Positions 1 through 24,720 of a stretch of DNA of 64,000 nucleotides are shown here, piece after piece; position 1 is the first letter of the stretch, and every line of letters starts with the position of its first letter. The position numbers were made by a program, and so were the translations under genes. The notes below the pieces were generated by a model that worked only from the letters and a program-made list of their open reading frames with translations, ran no database searches and had not been told where the DNA came from. The stretch is from Muscardinus avellanarius (Eukaryota > Chordata > Mammalia > Rodentia > Gliridae), in NCBI GenBank assembly GCA_963383645.1, contig OY726563.1, positions 41,868,331-41,932,330 of the forward strand, written 5' to 3'.

Positions 1-12780
<12,780 letters not shown>

Positions 12781-13029
12781 CCTTCTCTGGAGTTTGAGCC
12801 GCCATCTGCACTCACCCCCCTTTCCTCCCCCAGCTTTGGAGAGATTAAGGTCACAGGGCGGGGCGATAACAGTGTTGCCTGGGAGGGTAAAAGGGTGCAA
12901 ACAGGACATTTGTGGGCCAGAGCCTGGCAACACAAGACACTGATTTAAATGTTTAACAAATAGGTACCCACACCAAATGGTCAGAAATTATTGTTTATTT
13001 ATTTAGTACTAGGGATTGAATCCTGAGGC
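12781..13029 (-). promoter_or_regulatory. CACNA1F: CACNA1F 5' UTR and proximal upstream region
   Basis: Immediately upstream of the CACNA1F start codon. No TATA box is seen. A TAATCT core (minus strand, about 12843-12849) resembles a CRX/OTX photoreceptor homeodomain site, which would suit a photoreceptor gene; this is inference. The transcription start is not visible. A SINE starts near 12990. Confidence 0.45.
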
Positions 13030-13200
13030 ATTCTACCTCTGAGTTATACCCTCAGGCCTTTTTATATATTTATTTTTGAAACAGTCTTGCTAAGTAGCTG
13101 AAGATCCTCACTAAGTTGCGAGGCTGTCCTGAAACCTGTGATCATCCTATTTCAGTCTCCCAAGTACTGGATTTTAGGCATGCACCATCATGCCGGGTTC
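12990..13200 (-). repeat. B1-dID SINE
   Basis: Minus copy in the interval between CACNA1F and CCDC22, ending catgccgggttc. AT-rich unique sequence with nothing recognisable follows, 13200-13530. Confidence 0.8.
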
Positions 13201-13534
13201 AGAAACTAAAATTAAAAATGATATCATTTTCCAACAGTATCTGACATTTGTACGTAGGAAAAACCTAACGTATGTGCAATATCTCTGTGAAAAGAAGGCT
13301 CAAATGTCAAATATTAAGGAGGACGTAAAAATAGAGAAATATGTAACATTTACAGATTAAAATATTCAGTATTGTAATGCAATAGATTCTTTCCAATAGG
13401 TCTTGGATATTAAATAGAATTTCAACCTGTATCTCAAAATACTTTTTCATGAAATTTGACAAACTGATTATGAAATGTATATAAATGTACAAAGGACTTA
13501 AAAAAAAAAAGCCCAAACCTTCTTTTTCCTTTTT

Positions 13535-13702
13535 GGTATTGGGGAATGAAACCAGGAGCATTCTATTTTGTTATATTTGAAACAGGTCTCACTAAGATGC
13601 TAAGTCTTGCTAATTTGCAGAGGCTGACCTCCAGCCTGCTATCCTCCTATCTCAGTAGTCTTCAAAGTACTGGAATTACAGGCGTGTGCCAATGCGTTAG
13701 GC
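13535..13702 (-). repeat. B1-dID SINE fragment
   Basis: Diverged minus copy just upstream of the CCDC22 promoter. Confidence 0.65.
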
Positions 13703-13779
13703 TGAGTGCAGCCTTAAGTTCCTCTGCTGCGTCCTTCTGGTCTCAGCCCAGTTCCTCTTCCTCTTAGAAGAGCTCTTGC

Positions 13780-14029
13780 GGCTGCAAGTGGAAGAACTAC
13801 AGCTCCCAGCAGCCATTGCATGCTCAAGCCTGCGCGCGCACGGATTCACACCCTGCCTCCAAGAATCCTGCTGGTGACCGGCTCGCTTACGGAACTACAC
13901 TTCCCAATTGTCCTCACGCGGCCTGTGACGCTCTGAGCACCAGGAGCTCAGAGCGGGGTTCCAAGAGCTACGCTCCACTTCCTCGGATCTCGTCCTGGAC
14001 CCTGACTCCGACTCCCACTTGTCTCCACC
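13780..14029 (+). promoter_or_regulatory. CCDC22: CCDC22 promoter with two ZNF143-type motifs
   Basis: CpG-containing, TATA-less sequence upstream of the CCDC22 ATG. Two copies of the ACTACA-N-TCCCA motif typical of ZNF143/THAP11 sites lie at 13796-13814 (ACTACAGCTCCCAGCAGCC) and 13894-13907 (ACTACACTTCCCAA). An ETS-type CACTTCC core lies near 13976. The motifs are seen; their function is inferred from the known motif class, common at housekeeping promoters. The start codon context ccaccATGG is an ideal Kozak sequence. Confidence 0.7.
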
Positions 14030-14079
14030 ATGGAGGAGGCCGACCGCATCCTCATCCATTCCTTGCGCCAGGCTGGCAC
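14030..14079 (+). CDS. CCDC22: CCDC22 exon 1
   Basis: Residues 1-16, MEEADRILIHSLRQAG, plus two bases of Thr17. The donor is a consensus gtaagt. Confidence 0.96.
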
Positions 14080-17000
14080 GTAAGTACACAGCTCGCACTG
14101 CCCCTAAATGCCCACATCCGGGACTCTAAAATCCAGGACCCCGGTTACCCGGGAACCTTAAAACCTGGGAACTAGATATTTAGGGCTCCAATTTCCAAGA
14201 CCCTTAGACCTCACGCACACAATCCCTGGTAACAGGGTCCTCCCAAATTTTCAACCCCGACTTTTGGTAAACCCAGACACCCGGAGATCTTACAACCTTG
14301 GAACATCAAGACCTGGGACCCTGAAATCTCTGGATCGTGACATCAAGACTCTGATGTCCGCAGACTCTAAGACACGTATGGCCTGATAATTAGTTAGGGA
14401 AATAAAAATCTGAGGATCCTGATTGACTCAGGACCCTAGTAACCTGGGATTGCATACGTCAGAACCTTCAAACTTCAGTTTCCTGAACATTTGGGGCTTT
14501 TGAAACCCTGCGACCCTAAAATACAGCGACATCAGCACTATCACCTCAACAAACCAGAACTCCTCCAATCGAGGGCCTTGAGAGCCCAGGATTGGATCTA
14601 GGGCGCCTAATTTTTCTATTGTTTGAAACTTGATGGTCTTAATACCTAGGGTTCTTAACACTCCAAATTCTGACATTTGAAATTCCTGAAAACCCCAGCC
14701 TTGCAATACATAGTCTCAAAACCCTAGTAGCTCAGCATCTAGGTGTTTCTGACATGTAGAAAATGTGATATCTGGGCACCCAGAAATACAGAGACCATGC
14801 CACCTGGGGTCCTTTCACCTTCTCCCACCACAGATATTCGAGACTCTGAAACACAGGAAATTGGAGATGTCATTCACTATTCTCCTACACCAAGCTCTCA
14901 GGACCTGAGTATTTACCTAGTTCTTTGTTTTCAAAGTGGAAGTCACAGTCACAATCTGGTGGGATCTGTTTGAACTTGTGCAACCTACCCACCCCCAACC
15001 CTATTCTAGGGCTTTCAGAAGGCTGTGTGGCTTAGTCTGATCCCTGTCGCCTGACTACTCCCCCAAGTAGAGCCTGCCCCTTTCTTCTTCAGTGCAGTCC
15101 CTCCAGATGTGCAGACCCTACGAGCTTTCACCACTGAGCTGGTCGTGGAGGCTGTGGTCCGCTGCCTGCGTGTGATCGACCCTGCTGTGGGCTCTGGCCT
15201 CAGCCCCCTGCTGCCTCTGGCCATGTCTGCCCGGTTCCGCCTTGCCATGAGCCTGGCTCAGGCCTGCATGGTGAGTAGCCTCCTCCCAATAAATACAATG
15301 TCTTCCTTCCTCCTTTACAAAGTAACGAATCTCCTGTGAAACTTGCATTTATACTCTGCCGGGTGTCTTTGTGGGTGTCTTTGTGGTTTAGCGTTCATTA
15401 ATGGTTAAGGCTGCTGGCTGTGCAGCCAAACTGCATGAGGGGTTCAGATCCTAGCTCCACTACTTATTAACTGTGTGACCCTAACCCCTCTGGGCCTCCG
15501 TTTTCTCATCTGTGAAATGGAGATGATAAATGTAAGGTTGTTATGAGGATTAAATGAGTTGATCCATTTTACACCTGGGCTACCACATTTTCAACTTAGC
15601 ATGAAGATATTTTCTCTCCATAGCATCCATCTACCAGTTCCAGGAAAAGTCCTACTTGGATCACACATTCACTCCTAATCACTCTATGCTCTGATTGGTC
15701 CAATCCTGGGTCATGTGGTTGTTCTATAGGACACGGTGATTGGCTCTTCCTTATGCTCCCACAGCATTTGAAGAGGGATGGTTATCCAAAGGAAGATTTG
15801 TTGATTAACCAAAACAGTGTCTCTGTTACATTCCCCTGTGGCAACTGGATGCATCCAGCCTCTTATAATCCAAAAATAACTCTGATAGATTAAATAAAGT
15901 GCATTTTTTGTGGTACTGAGGTTGCTGGAAACCCGTCTACCTCTGGGCTACACTCCCAGACCTATTTTTTAATATTTTCATTTGGAAACAGGGTCTCTTA
16001 AGCCAGCGAGACTGGCTTCGAACCTGCGCAATCCTCCTGTCTCTGCCTCCCAAGTGCGGGGATTACAAGCGTGTGCCACCATGCCAGGCCATAAAGTGCC
16101 CTTTAAATGAAGCACTCACCCGTCCCCAGCCCAGAAATGTGTCCAGATTTCAGATTTTTGAGCTATTTCTTTTTTGGTACTAGGGATTGAACCCAGGAGT
16201 ATTCTACCTCTGAGCTATACACACCACCCTTTTCATTTTATTTTTAAATTTATTTTTAAGAATTTAAAATATTTTAGCTGGGTGTGGTGGCGCACGCTTG
16301 TAATCCCCACGCTTGGGAGGCTGAGACAGAAGGATCGCACAGGTTCGAAGCCAGCCTCAGCTACTTAGTGAGGCTCTCAGCAACTTAGTGAGACCCTGTT
16401 TCCAAATAAAATATAAAATAGGTCTGGGAGTATAGCCTGGAGGTAGAAAGCCTCTGGGTTCCACCTCCAGTACCACACACACACAAAAAAGAAATTAATT
16501 TTTTTTTTTTTGGTGGTACTGGGGTTCCTGGAAGCCCTTCTACCTCTGGGCTACGCTCCCAGATCTATTTTATATTTTTGAAACAGGGTCTCCTAAGCCA
16601 GCGCGCGGCTGGCTTCGAACCTGCGCGATCCTCCTGTCTCCGCCTCCCAAGCGCAGGGATTACAAGCGTGTGCCACCACGCCCGGCTTGAAATTAAAATA
16701 TTTTTTAAGCCGGCCGTGGTGTTGCATTCTTGTAATCCCAGTACTTGGGAGGCAGAGACAGGAGGATCACGCAGGTTCGAAGCCAGCCTCAGCTACTTAG
16801 TAAGGCTCTCAGTAACTTAGTGGGACCCTGTTTCCAAATAAAATAAAATAGGTCTGGGGACATAGCTCAGAGGTAGAATGCCCCTGGGTCCCACCCCCAG
16901 TACCACAAAAAATACTTATTGGTCCATTGTAATTATGCATCTTAGTGAGGTTCGAATGCATACAAACAAACATGTACACAGGTTATTTTCTTATTTTGAA

Positions 17001-20000
17001 ACAAGGTCTGGCTGTGTTGCTGAGGGTCTTGCTAAGTGGTTGAGGCTGGCCTCGAACTTGAGATCCTCGTGTCTCTTACCTCCCAAGTACCGGGATCACA
17101 GGAGTGGGCCACCACACCCAACACCCCAGGTCTTTTAACTGTAATTTTATTTTATTTTGTGGTACTGGGGATGGAACCCAGGGGCACTCTACCTCTGTAT
17201 TACACTCCATCCCTATTTTTTATTCTTTATTTTTGAAAGAGGGTCTCACTTTCAGAGGGCCTCAATAAATAGCTCAGATTGTTCATGAACCTGATATCCT
17301 CCTGTCTCAGCCTCCCAAGTACTGGGATTACAAGCATGTGCCACCACACCTGGCTTCTTTTTTATATTTTACTTTATTTTTTGTGGTACTGGGGATTGAA
17401 TTCAGGAGCATTCTCTGAGTTACATCCCCAGCTCTATTTTATGATTTATTTATTTATTTATTTATTTATTTATTTTTGTGGTACTGGGGGTGGAACCCAA
17501 GAGCTTTTCTACCTCCTGGTTTTACTCTCAGACCTATTTTATACTTTATTTGGAAACAGTGTCTCACTAAGTTGCTGAGAGCCTCAGTACTGTGACTGGC
17601 TTCTAACCTGTGCAATCCTCCTGTCTCAAGCCTCCCAAACGCTGAGATTACAAGCATGCACCACCATGCCCGGCTTTTATGTTTTATTTTGAAACAGGAT
17701 CTCACTAAATCGTGAAGGGCCTCTCTAAATTCCTGAGACTGTCCTTTAACCTGTGATCCTCTTGTCTCAGCCTCCCAAGTACTAGGATTACAAATGTGCA
17801 CCACTACACCCAGCAAAAGAACGCCCTCAATTTTTGTTTTGTGGTATTGGGGATCAAACTCAGAGCTTTGTGCATTCTAGGCAGGTGCTGTGTCACTGAG
17901 CTACATCCCATGGTCTTGCGGAGTTGCCGAGGGTCTTGCTAAGTTCCTGAGGCAGGCTGCGAACCTGCAATCCTCAAGCTATTTCTGGTGTTTCATCGGC
18001 TCCGTGATTTTGAGTCTCTCAACCTCTTTGGTCCTAAGTTTTTTCATGTATCAGTGGGTGTAATAATTGTATCTACTATGACAGGTTTCTGTGAGGATTA
18101 AAAATAAGTTAAGTGGCTGGGCATAGTGGTGCATGCCTGTAATCTCAGTACTTGCAAGGCTGACACAGGAAAATCATATGTTTGAGGACAGCCCCAGGAA
18201 CTTAGACTTTCAGCAGCCTAGCAAGACCCTGTTTCAAAAATAAAACATAAAAAGGGCTTGGGATATAGCTTGGAGGTAGAATACCCCTGGGTTCAATCCC
18301 TGATACTGAAAAAAAAAGTCACAGGGCTGCAGGTCACTCAGTTTTACAGCACATGTTTTTTGTTTGTTTGTTTTGTTTAGTTTTAGTTTTAGTTTTTTTT
18401 TTTGTTGGTGGTACTGGGGATGGAACCTCCAGGCTATACTCCCAGACCTATTTTTATATCTTTTTATTTGGAAACAGGGTCCCTTAAGCCAGGGAGGCTG
18501 GCTTCGAACCTGTGAGATCCTCCTGTCCCCACCTCCCAAGCACGGGGATTACAAGCATGCGCCACCATGCCTGGCAGAGCACATGCTTTACATACATGAA
18601 GCTCTGAACTCAATCCACAGCGCCAATAAATAAATAAATAAAGATACATTATAAATAAATAAAGTAAAAGCCAGGCATGGTAGCACATGCTTGTTATCCC
18701 AGTACTTGGGAGGCTGGGACAGGAGATTCGCAGGTTTGAAGATAGCCTCAAGAATGCAGTGATGCTTTCAAATACCTAGTGAAACCTGCTTCAAAACAAA
18801 AACTAAAAAGGCCTTGGCCATGTAGCTTGGAGGTAAAATGCTGCTGGGTTCAATCCCCAGTACCATAATAAATAAGTCAAGTAAAAGTTGAATTACTATA
18901 TAAGCTTTTGTAAGTGGCATTACTCTTAATGGATGGGCCTGATTTGCCTGCTTGCATTTCAACAACCTGTGGCTACACAGTGAATATAAACAATTCCACC
19001 ATACACGGTAAGTATCTGATGGCAGAGGGACAGTAGAATAACTCCCATGACAACTTCTAGACACAGGGGACAGCGGACCCGGAGATGTTTGGTTGAGAAC
19101 TTGATTATATGGTTTCTGTCTCTTGGCTCTGAATGGCTCCATCCATTCATTCTCAGGTTCACCTACCTGTTACGGTTTCTCAGATTCATTTGTCTGGGCC
19201 ACTTGGTGGCCTCACAAAGTGGGCAGCCTGAGGCTGCATCCTGGGAGATGGGACTCTTAAGGGGGAAAATTATGGCATGGAGAGTACACAGTGGGAAATG
19301 CCAGGGTGGGTAGTTAGACTCCCCTCAGTTCTCAGTTATCTCTTCCCAGTGCTGCCTGCCACAGGCTTCTGTGTTCATCTACTTTGGCTTACACTGTCCT
19401 TAGTGTAGAGCAAAGAATCTGGCCCTTTCAGTGGCCAAGCGGTACTTTTGATTGTGTGGCTCCAGTAGCCTTGGTTTGCCAGCAGCAGGCAGAAAAGGTC
19501 TCTTTTTAAAATGTTTGGGTCCCAGGATGGAACCCAGGGGCATTCTACCTCCAAGCTACACGACTGGCCTCCAATTTGTGATTCTCCTATCTTGGCTTTC
19601 CATGTATTGGAATTACAGGCAGGCGCCACCACACCCGGCCAGAAAGGGCCTCTGTAAGAACACAGTGGTGTTCTCATGTCTTCCTCTGCTTGAGCCCTGC
19701 TCCTGGTACCCGTTTTTTTGTCCCTCAGCTGCCTCCGTATTTTGGCATCTGTCACTGCACACACCCCACTCCTGGAATATGTTTCCATATCAGTCACAAC
19801 TCCTTGATAACAGGTGTCAGAAAAAAATAGCCAAAGCAAAGGTAACTGAAAAGTCAGTGGTTTCCACCTTTTTTTTTTTAACCATGACATTTAATTCTGA
19901 TACCAACCTTCTAGGCATGTTTGGTATCACTTTTTTCAGATGGAAAAAGCGCAGCACAGAGAGCTTAAGTGATTGGCCTGAGATCACACAGTTGGTTAAG

Positions 20001-20481
20001 TGGCAGAGCTTGGGTTTGAATCCTGGAAGTTGGCTTTCAAGGTCCATGTAACTCCGGATCAACAGCACCGCTAGCAGAGGAAGGCTTTCTTTCTCTCTGG
20101 GTCTTTTCCCTAGTCCTATCTAGAAATCCTGGGAGTCCTTTCTCTGATATTATATTGCTGATCTTTTTGCCTGTTTATTTATTTAATTAATTAATTAATT
20201 AATTTTTGCAGTGGTGGGGATGGAACCCAGGGTCTTACCCATGCTAGGCAAGCACTCAACCACAGAGCCACATCCCCAGCCCTCCCTGTTAATTTTATTT
20301 TGTAGTATTGGTGATTGAGCCCAGGGCCTCAAGCATGCTCGGAAGCACTCTTCTGTTGAGCTATACCACCAGCCCTCTCATTTCTTGAGACAAGATCTTG
20401 CTTAATTTTCCAGTCTGGCCTTGAACTTGTGATCCTCCTGCCTCAGCCTCCAGTAGCTGGGATTACAGGTGTATGCCACCA

Positions 20482-20520
<39 letters not shown>

Positions 20521-23500
20521 TATTGGAGATTGAACCCAAGGGCATTCTCTGAGCTAACCCCCACCCCAGCCCTATTTTTTTTTGAAACAGAGTCTTACTA
20601 AGACCTCAAACTTGCGATCCTCCTGTCTCAACTTCCCAAGTACTAGGATTAAAGGCATGCACCACTATGCCTGGATTTGCCCATTAATTTTAGGTATTCT
20701 TTATGTAATATATAGATTCATTACTTGCTCCAAATATTTTTTCCCAATTTTTTGTGTGTAATGGGGATATACCCAGGGACATTCTACCTCTAAGCTACAC
20801 CCCCAGCCCTATTTTTTATTCTTTATTTTGAAACGGGGTCTCACTGAGTTGCAAAGGGCCTCAGTAAGTAGCTGAGGGTGTCCACCAACCGTGATCTTCC
20901 TATCTCAGCCTCCCAAATGCTGAGATTACAAGGGTGTGCCACCACACCTGGCTTTTCCCCCCCAACTTTTCACTCTTTCGACTTTGCTAAGTTTATTTTT
21001 CTTTTTTACCTTCCTTTTATATAATATAGTCAGAAATTCCATCTTTCTCTCTTTTTCAATCCTGCCATTGAACCCAGAAACACTCTACCTCCAAGCTAAC
21101 CCCAACCCTTTTTATTTTGTAGTTTGAAATAGGGTCTTGGTACGTTGCTGTGGGCCTCACTAAGTTGCCGAAGCAGGCCTCCAGCCTGTGATCCTCTGGC
21201 CTCAGCCTCCAAAGTACTGGGATTATAGGCATGTGCCATCGTGCCTGGCTTCCATTTTCTCTTTTATGGCCTGTGAATTTGGAGTCACAGTTGACAACGC
21301 TAGAGCTTGAATTGCTGACTGTAATCACCCTGGAGCTGCCCTAGGGGTTCTGGGGGTGTTTGGGATCCAGCAGGAGGTTGGGAGGGTAGTGGCTGGTAGA
21401 AAAGGGATCTGGTGTGGCATAGGCCCAGGGTTCCCAGGACAGGAAGGTCCTGCCTGGCTGGTTGATAGGGCCTACATCTTCATCCTTGGCCCCAGGCATA
21501 CCACTTGATTAACGCCTGATAACCCCCAGGACCTGGGCTACCCCTTGGAGCTTGGCTATCAGAACTTCCTCTACCCCAGTGAGCCTGACCTCAGGGACCT
21601 GCTTCTCTTCTTGGCTGAGCGGCTGCCCACCGATGCTGCTGAAGATGCAGACCAGCCGGCAGGTACAGGGTTGGGGAAGTGGGGGTGGGGGAGTGGAGTG
21701 GGCTTCTGGGATGGGAGGGACTGAGAGTCATAGCAGAAAGGCAAAAAGTGGCCGGGTAGGAGTGGGGTGTGTCTCCAGGAGAGCCAGGCAGGAGGATCTG
21801 GGTTGGAAGGGATGGACTTGTAGCAGGTGGCATGGTGGGCTGATCCTAATGGTGAGTGGGTGCTGGGGGCCTTCCTGACTCTCCTTTTGTGCCATTTACT
21901 TCACTAACTCCACTCCTAACTATAGCAACCTACATATTTTTCCTTTGGTTCTTATGGTTCATTCCCTTAGTCCTCTGAGGTTTGTGTTCTGCTGTCACCT
22001 TGTGGAGGCTTTCCTCTGACTCCTTGTGGAACATTCTGGCCTCCTCTTGGCAGTCTTTCTCTTTCTTTCCTGCTGGCCACTTGACTGAGGCCTAGATCTG
22101 ACTTTTTTTTCTTAGTACTGAGAATTGAACCTAGTTGTGTTCTACTTCCAAGCTATACATCTGGCCCTTTAATTTTTTTTTTTTTTAATTTGGAAACAGG
22201 GTCTTGCTAAGTTGCTGACACTGGCTATGAATCTGCAATCTTCCTGTTTCAGCCTCCCAAAGACTGGGATTATAGGTGTGTGCCACCACTCCTGGCTCTG
22301 GATCCTACTTAAGATCCTGTTCATGAACTCCTCTGCTAACTTGCTGGCTCCATGAGAATGGGACTTTTATCATTTGTTCCCTCAGGTGGTCTTAGTGTTC
22401 AAAATAGTGATTGGTACCTAATTGGTCCAGTGTTTGTTGAATGGCTGTGAAGATGCTAGCTGGATGGATCCGCCTCTGTGGATGAGGGATCAGGAGCCAG
22501 GGCTGGTTTCCCGGAGCAGGCACTTTTGGATTTGCTACACTGTTACCTGATGAACACTCCCTCCTCATCCCCATTTAGGTGACTCAGCTATTCTCCTTCG
22601 GGCCATTGGGAGCCAAATCCGGGAGCAGCTGGCCCTGCCCTGGGTCCCACCTCTCCTTCGCACTCCTAAGCTACAGCACCTCCAGGTGGGACCCCTGACT
22701 CCTGTCCATCTATGCTTATTCCCACCTTGCCTTGCTTGCCCCCCCCTTGCCGGTGATCCCCATTGCAAGTCCTCCCAGCTCTGACACTCTGCTCTCCCAC
22801 CAGGGCTCTGCCCTCCAGCAGCCTCTCCGTGCCAGCAGGCTGGTCATGCCGGAGTTGAATTCCAAAGGAGGTGAGGCTGTGGGGGGTTGGTGAAGTGGCT
22901 AGGGGTGAGTCTGACTGTATCATCATGTGAGAGGGCCGGCTGACTCTGCTCTTGCCCCCAGAGTTGCGGGAGTTCCAGGCGAGTCCTCTGCTGTTACCAG
23001 CCCCCGCACAGGTGCCCCAGCCTGCTGAGAGGGCGGCCTCGCTCCTCGAACACCATGCTATCCAGCTCTGCCAGCACGTGGGCCAGGATCGGCCAGGGGA
23101 TGAGGACTGGGTACGCCGTGCGTCCCGCCTGCCACCCCAGGTACAGGGGCTACTTTTCATAATCACATTTCCCCAGTTGACTCAAACCTGTCTCTGTTCT
23201 CATGTCTCCCTCACCTGCCTTTTCCTCTCTCTCCTCTGAATCCGGGCCCTTCTTCACCTAGCTCTGTGCCACACATCCTTTTTGGGTCTCTGTCTGACTG
23301 GGAGCTCTAGGCTTTCTTCTTTCTCTTTTTCCACATCTTTCTCTAGGGTGGGGAGCAAGCAGGTGGAAAGAAGTGTGGCTGTTGGGAAGAGGTGTCTCCC
23401 TGTCCTCCAGGAGTTGCCAGGCTGGTGGGGCAGCTGTCTGGCTGGGTGAAAAGGCTGGAGGGCTTTTCAGGTGGCCCCCAGAGGACCTTGGGGGTCGGCA

Positions 23501-24666
23501 GGCCTCCACACCCTCTTGTTCCCCTGCCCACTCTTTCCAGGAGGAACCCCGGGCTCCACGACAACGGTTGAAGAAGCAGCTGGCTGAGCAGTTGCGCCAG
23601 AGCTGGGGCCCAATTGGCACCCCCACACAAACCCGAGACCTGGGAGAGCTGCTGCAGGCCTGGGGTGCTGGGGCCAGGACCAACACCCCCAAAGGCTCCC
23701 GCTTCACACATTCAGAGAAGTTCACCTTCCACCTGGTGGGTGGGCCTTATTGGACATGGGGGTCGGTGGGGTATGCTAAGCTCAAGGGTTGCTTTGTGTG
23801 TAAGCACCACCCTCCTTCCCACTGGGCAGAGGGTGCCCAGAGGGCTCCACTAGCTTCTTGGGATTTCAGTGGAGAAAGGGCAGATAGGTGGGAAGCATGT
23901 AAGGGTGGTTCAAGCCCTGCCGTTCCCTAGGCACTTTCCTCTCCCCTCAGATGCTCAGCTGGAGGTTCCCTGTCCTGCTCGTGGACCTTTGGGACAGCTC
24001 TGTCAGGGTCAGGGAGTTCCCTCTGGGAACACCCATTCTAGTTGGAGGTTACAGGTAGTTCTTTTACCCTCAACTAATCTTAGGTTGAGTGGGGATGGGT
24101 ACAGCATTGAGAGATGCTCTGGGGGTTGAGGCTGGGCCATGAGGGGCAGGATTTTCCTTGATGGCCAGGAAGCCCTTCTCACTCCAGCAGGAGCCTCAGG
24201 CCCTGGCAGCCCCAGTGACAGACATGCCGGCCACCTCCCAGCGACCTGAACAGGTGAGCAGAATTGTGCAGGGAGGGAGGATGTCCTGGATCCCTGTCTG
24301 TCTCCTGGGCCTGACATCTCCAACCAACTGGCCCATCTCTTCCAGGATACACGGGCAACTCAGGAACAGGAGCTAGAGTCCCTTCGGGAGCAGCTGGAGG
24401 GTGTGAACCGCAGCATCGAAGAGGTGGAAACTGATATGAAGACGCTGGGAATTAGCCTTATGCAGGTGAGGACTGGGTCAGGCCTGAAAGGAGGCCTTGA
24501 AGCTGGGCATGGTGGCACATGCCTGTAATCCCAGTACTTGGGAGCCTAAGATAGGATCATAGGTTTGAGGCTAGCCTCAACGACTTAGTGAGACCCTGTT
24601 TCCAAATAAAAAATGAAATAGGGCTGGAGGTGTAGCTCAGAGGTAAAATATCCCTGAGTTCAATCC

Positions 24667-24720
<54 letters not shown>

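Noticed and set aside
23373..23930. 185-codon plus-strand ORF across CCDC22 exon 7
   Set aside because: It reads through introns on both sides of exon 7. The spliced frame gives the exact 627-residue family length.
24676..24719. Regular short repeats considered as CRISPR-like arrays
   Set aside because: These are dinucleotide microsatellites in a mammalian genome, with no repeat-spacer structure.
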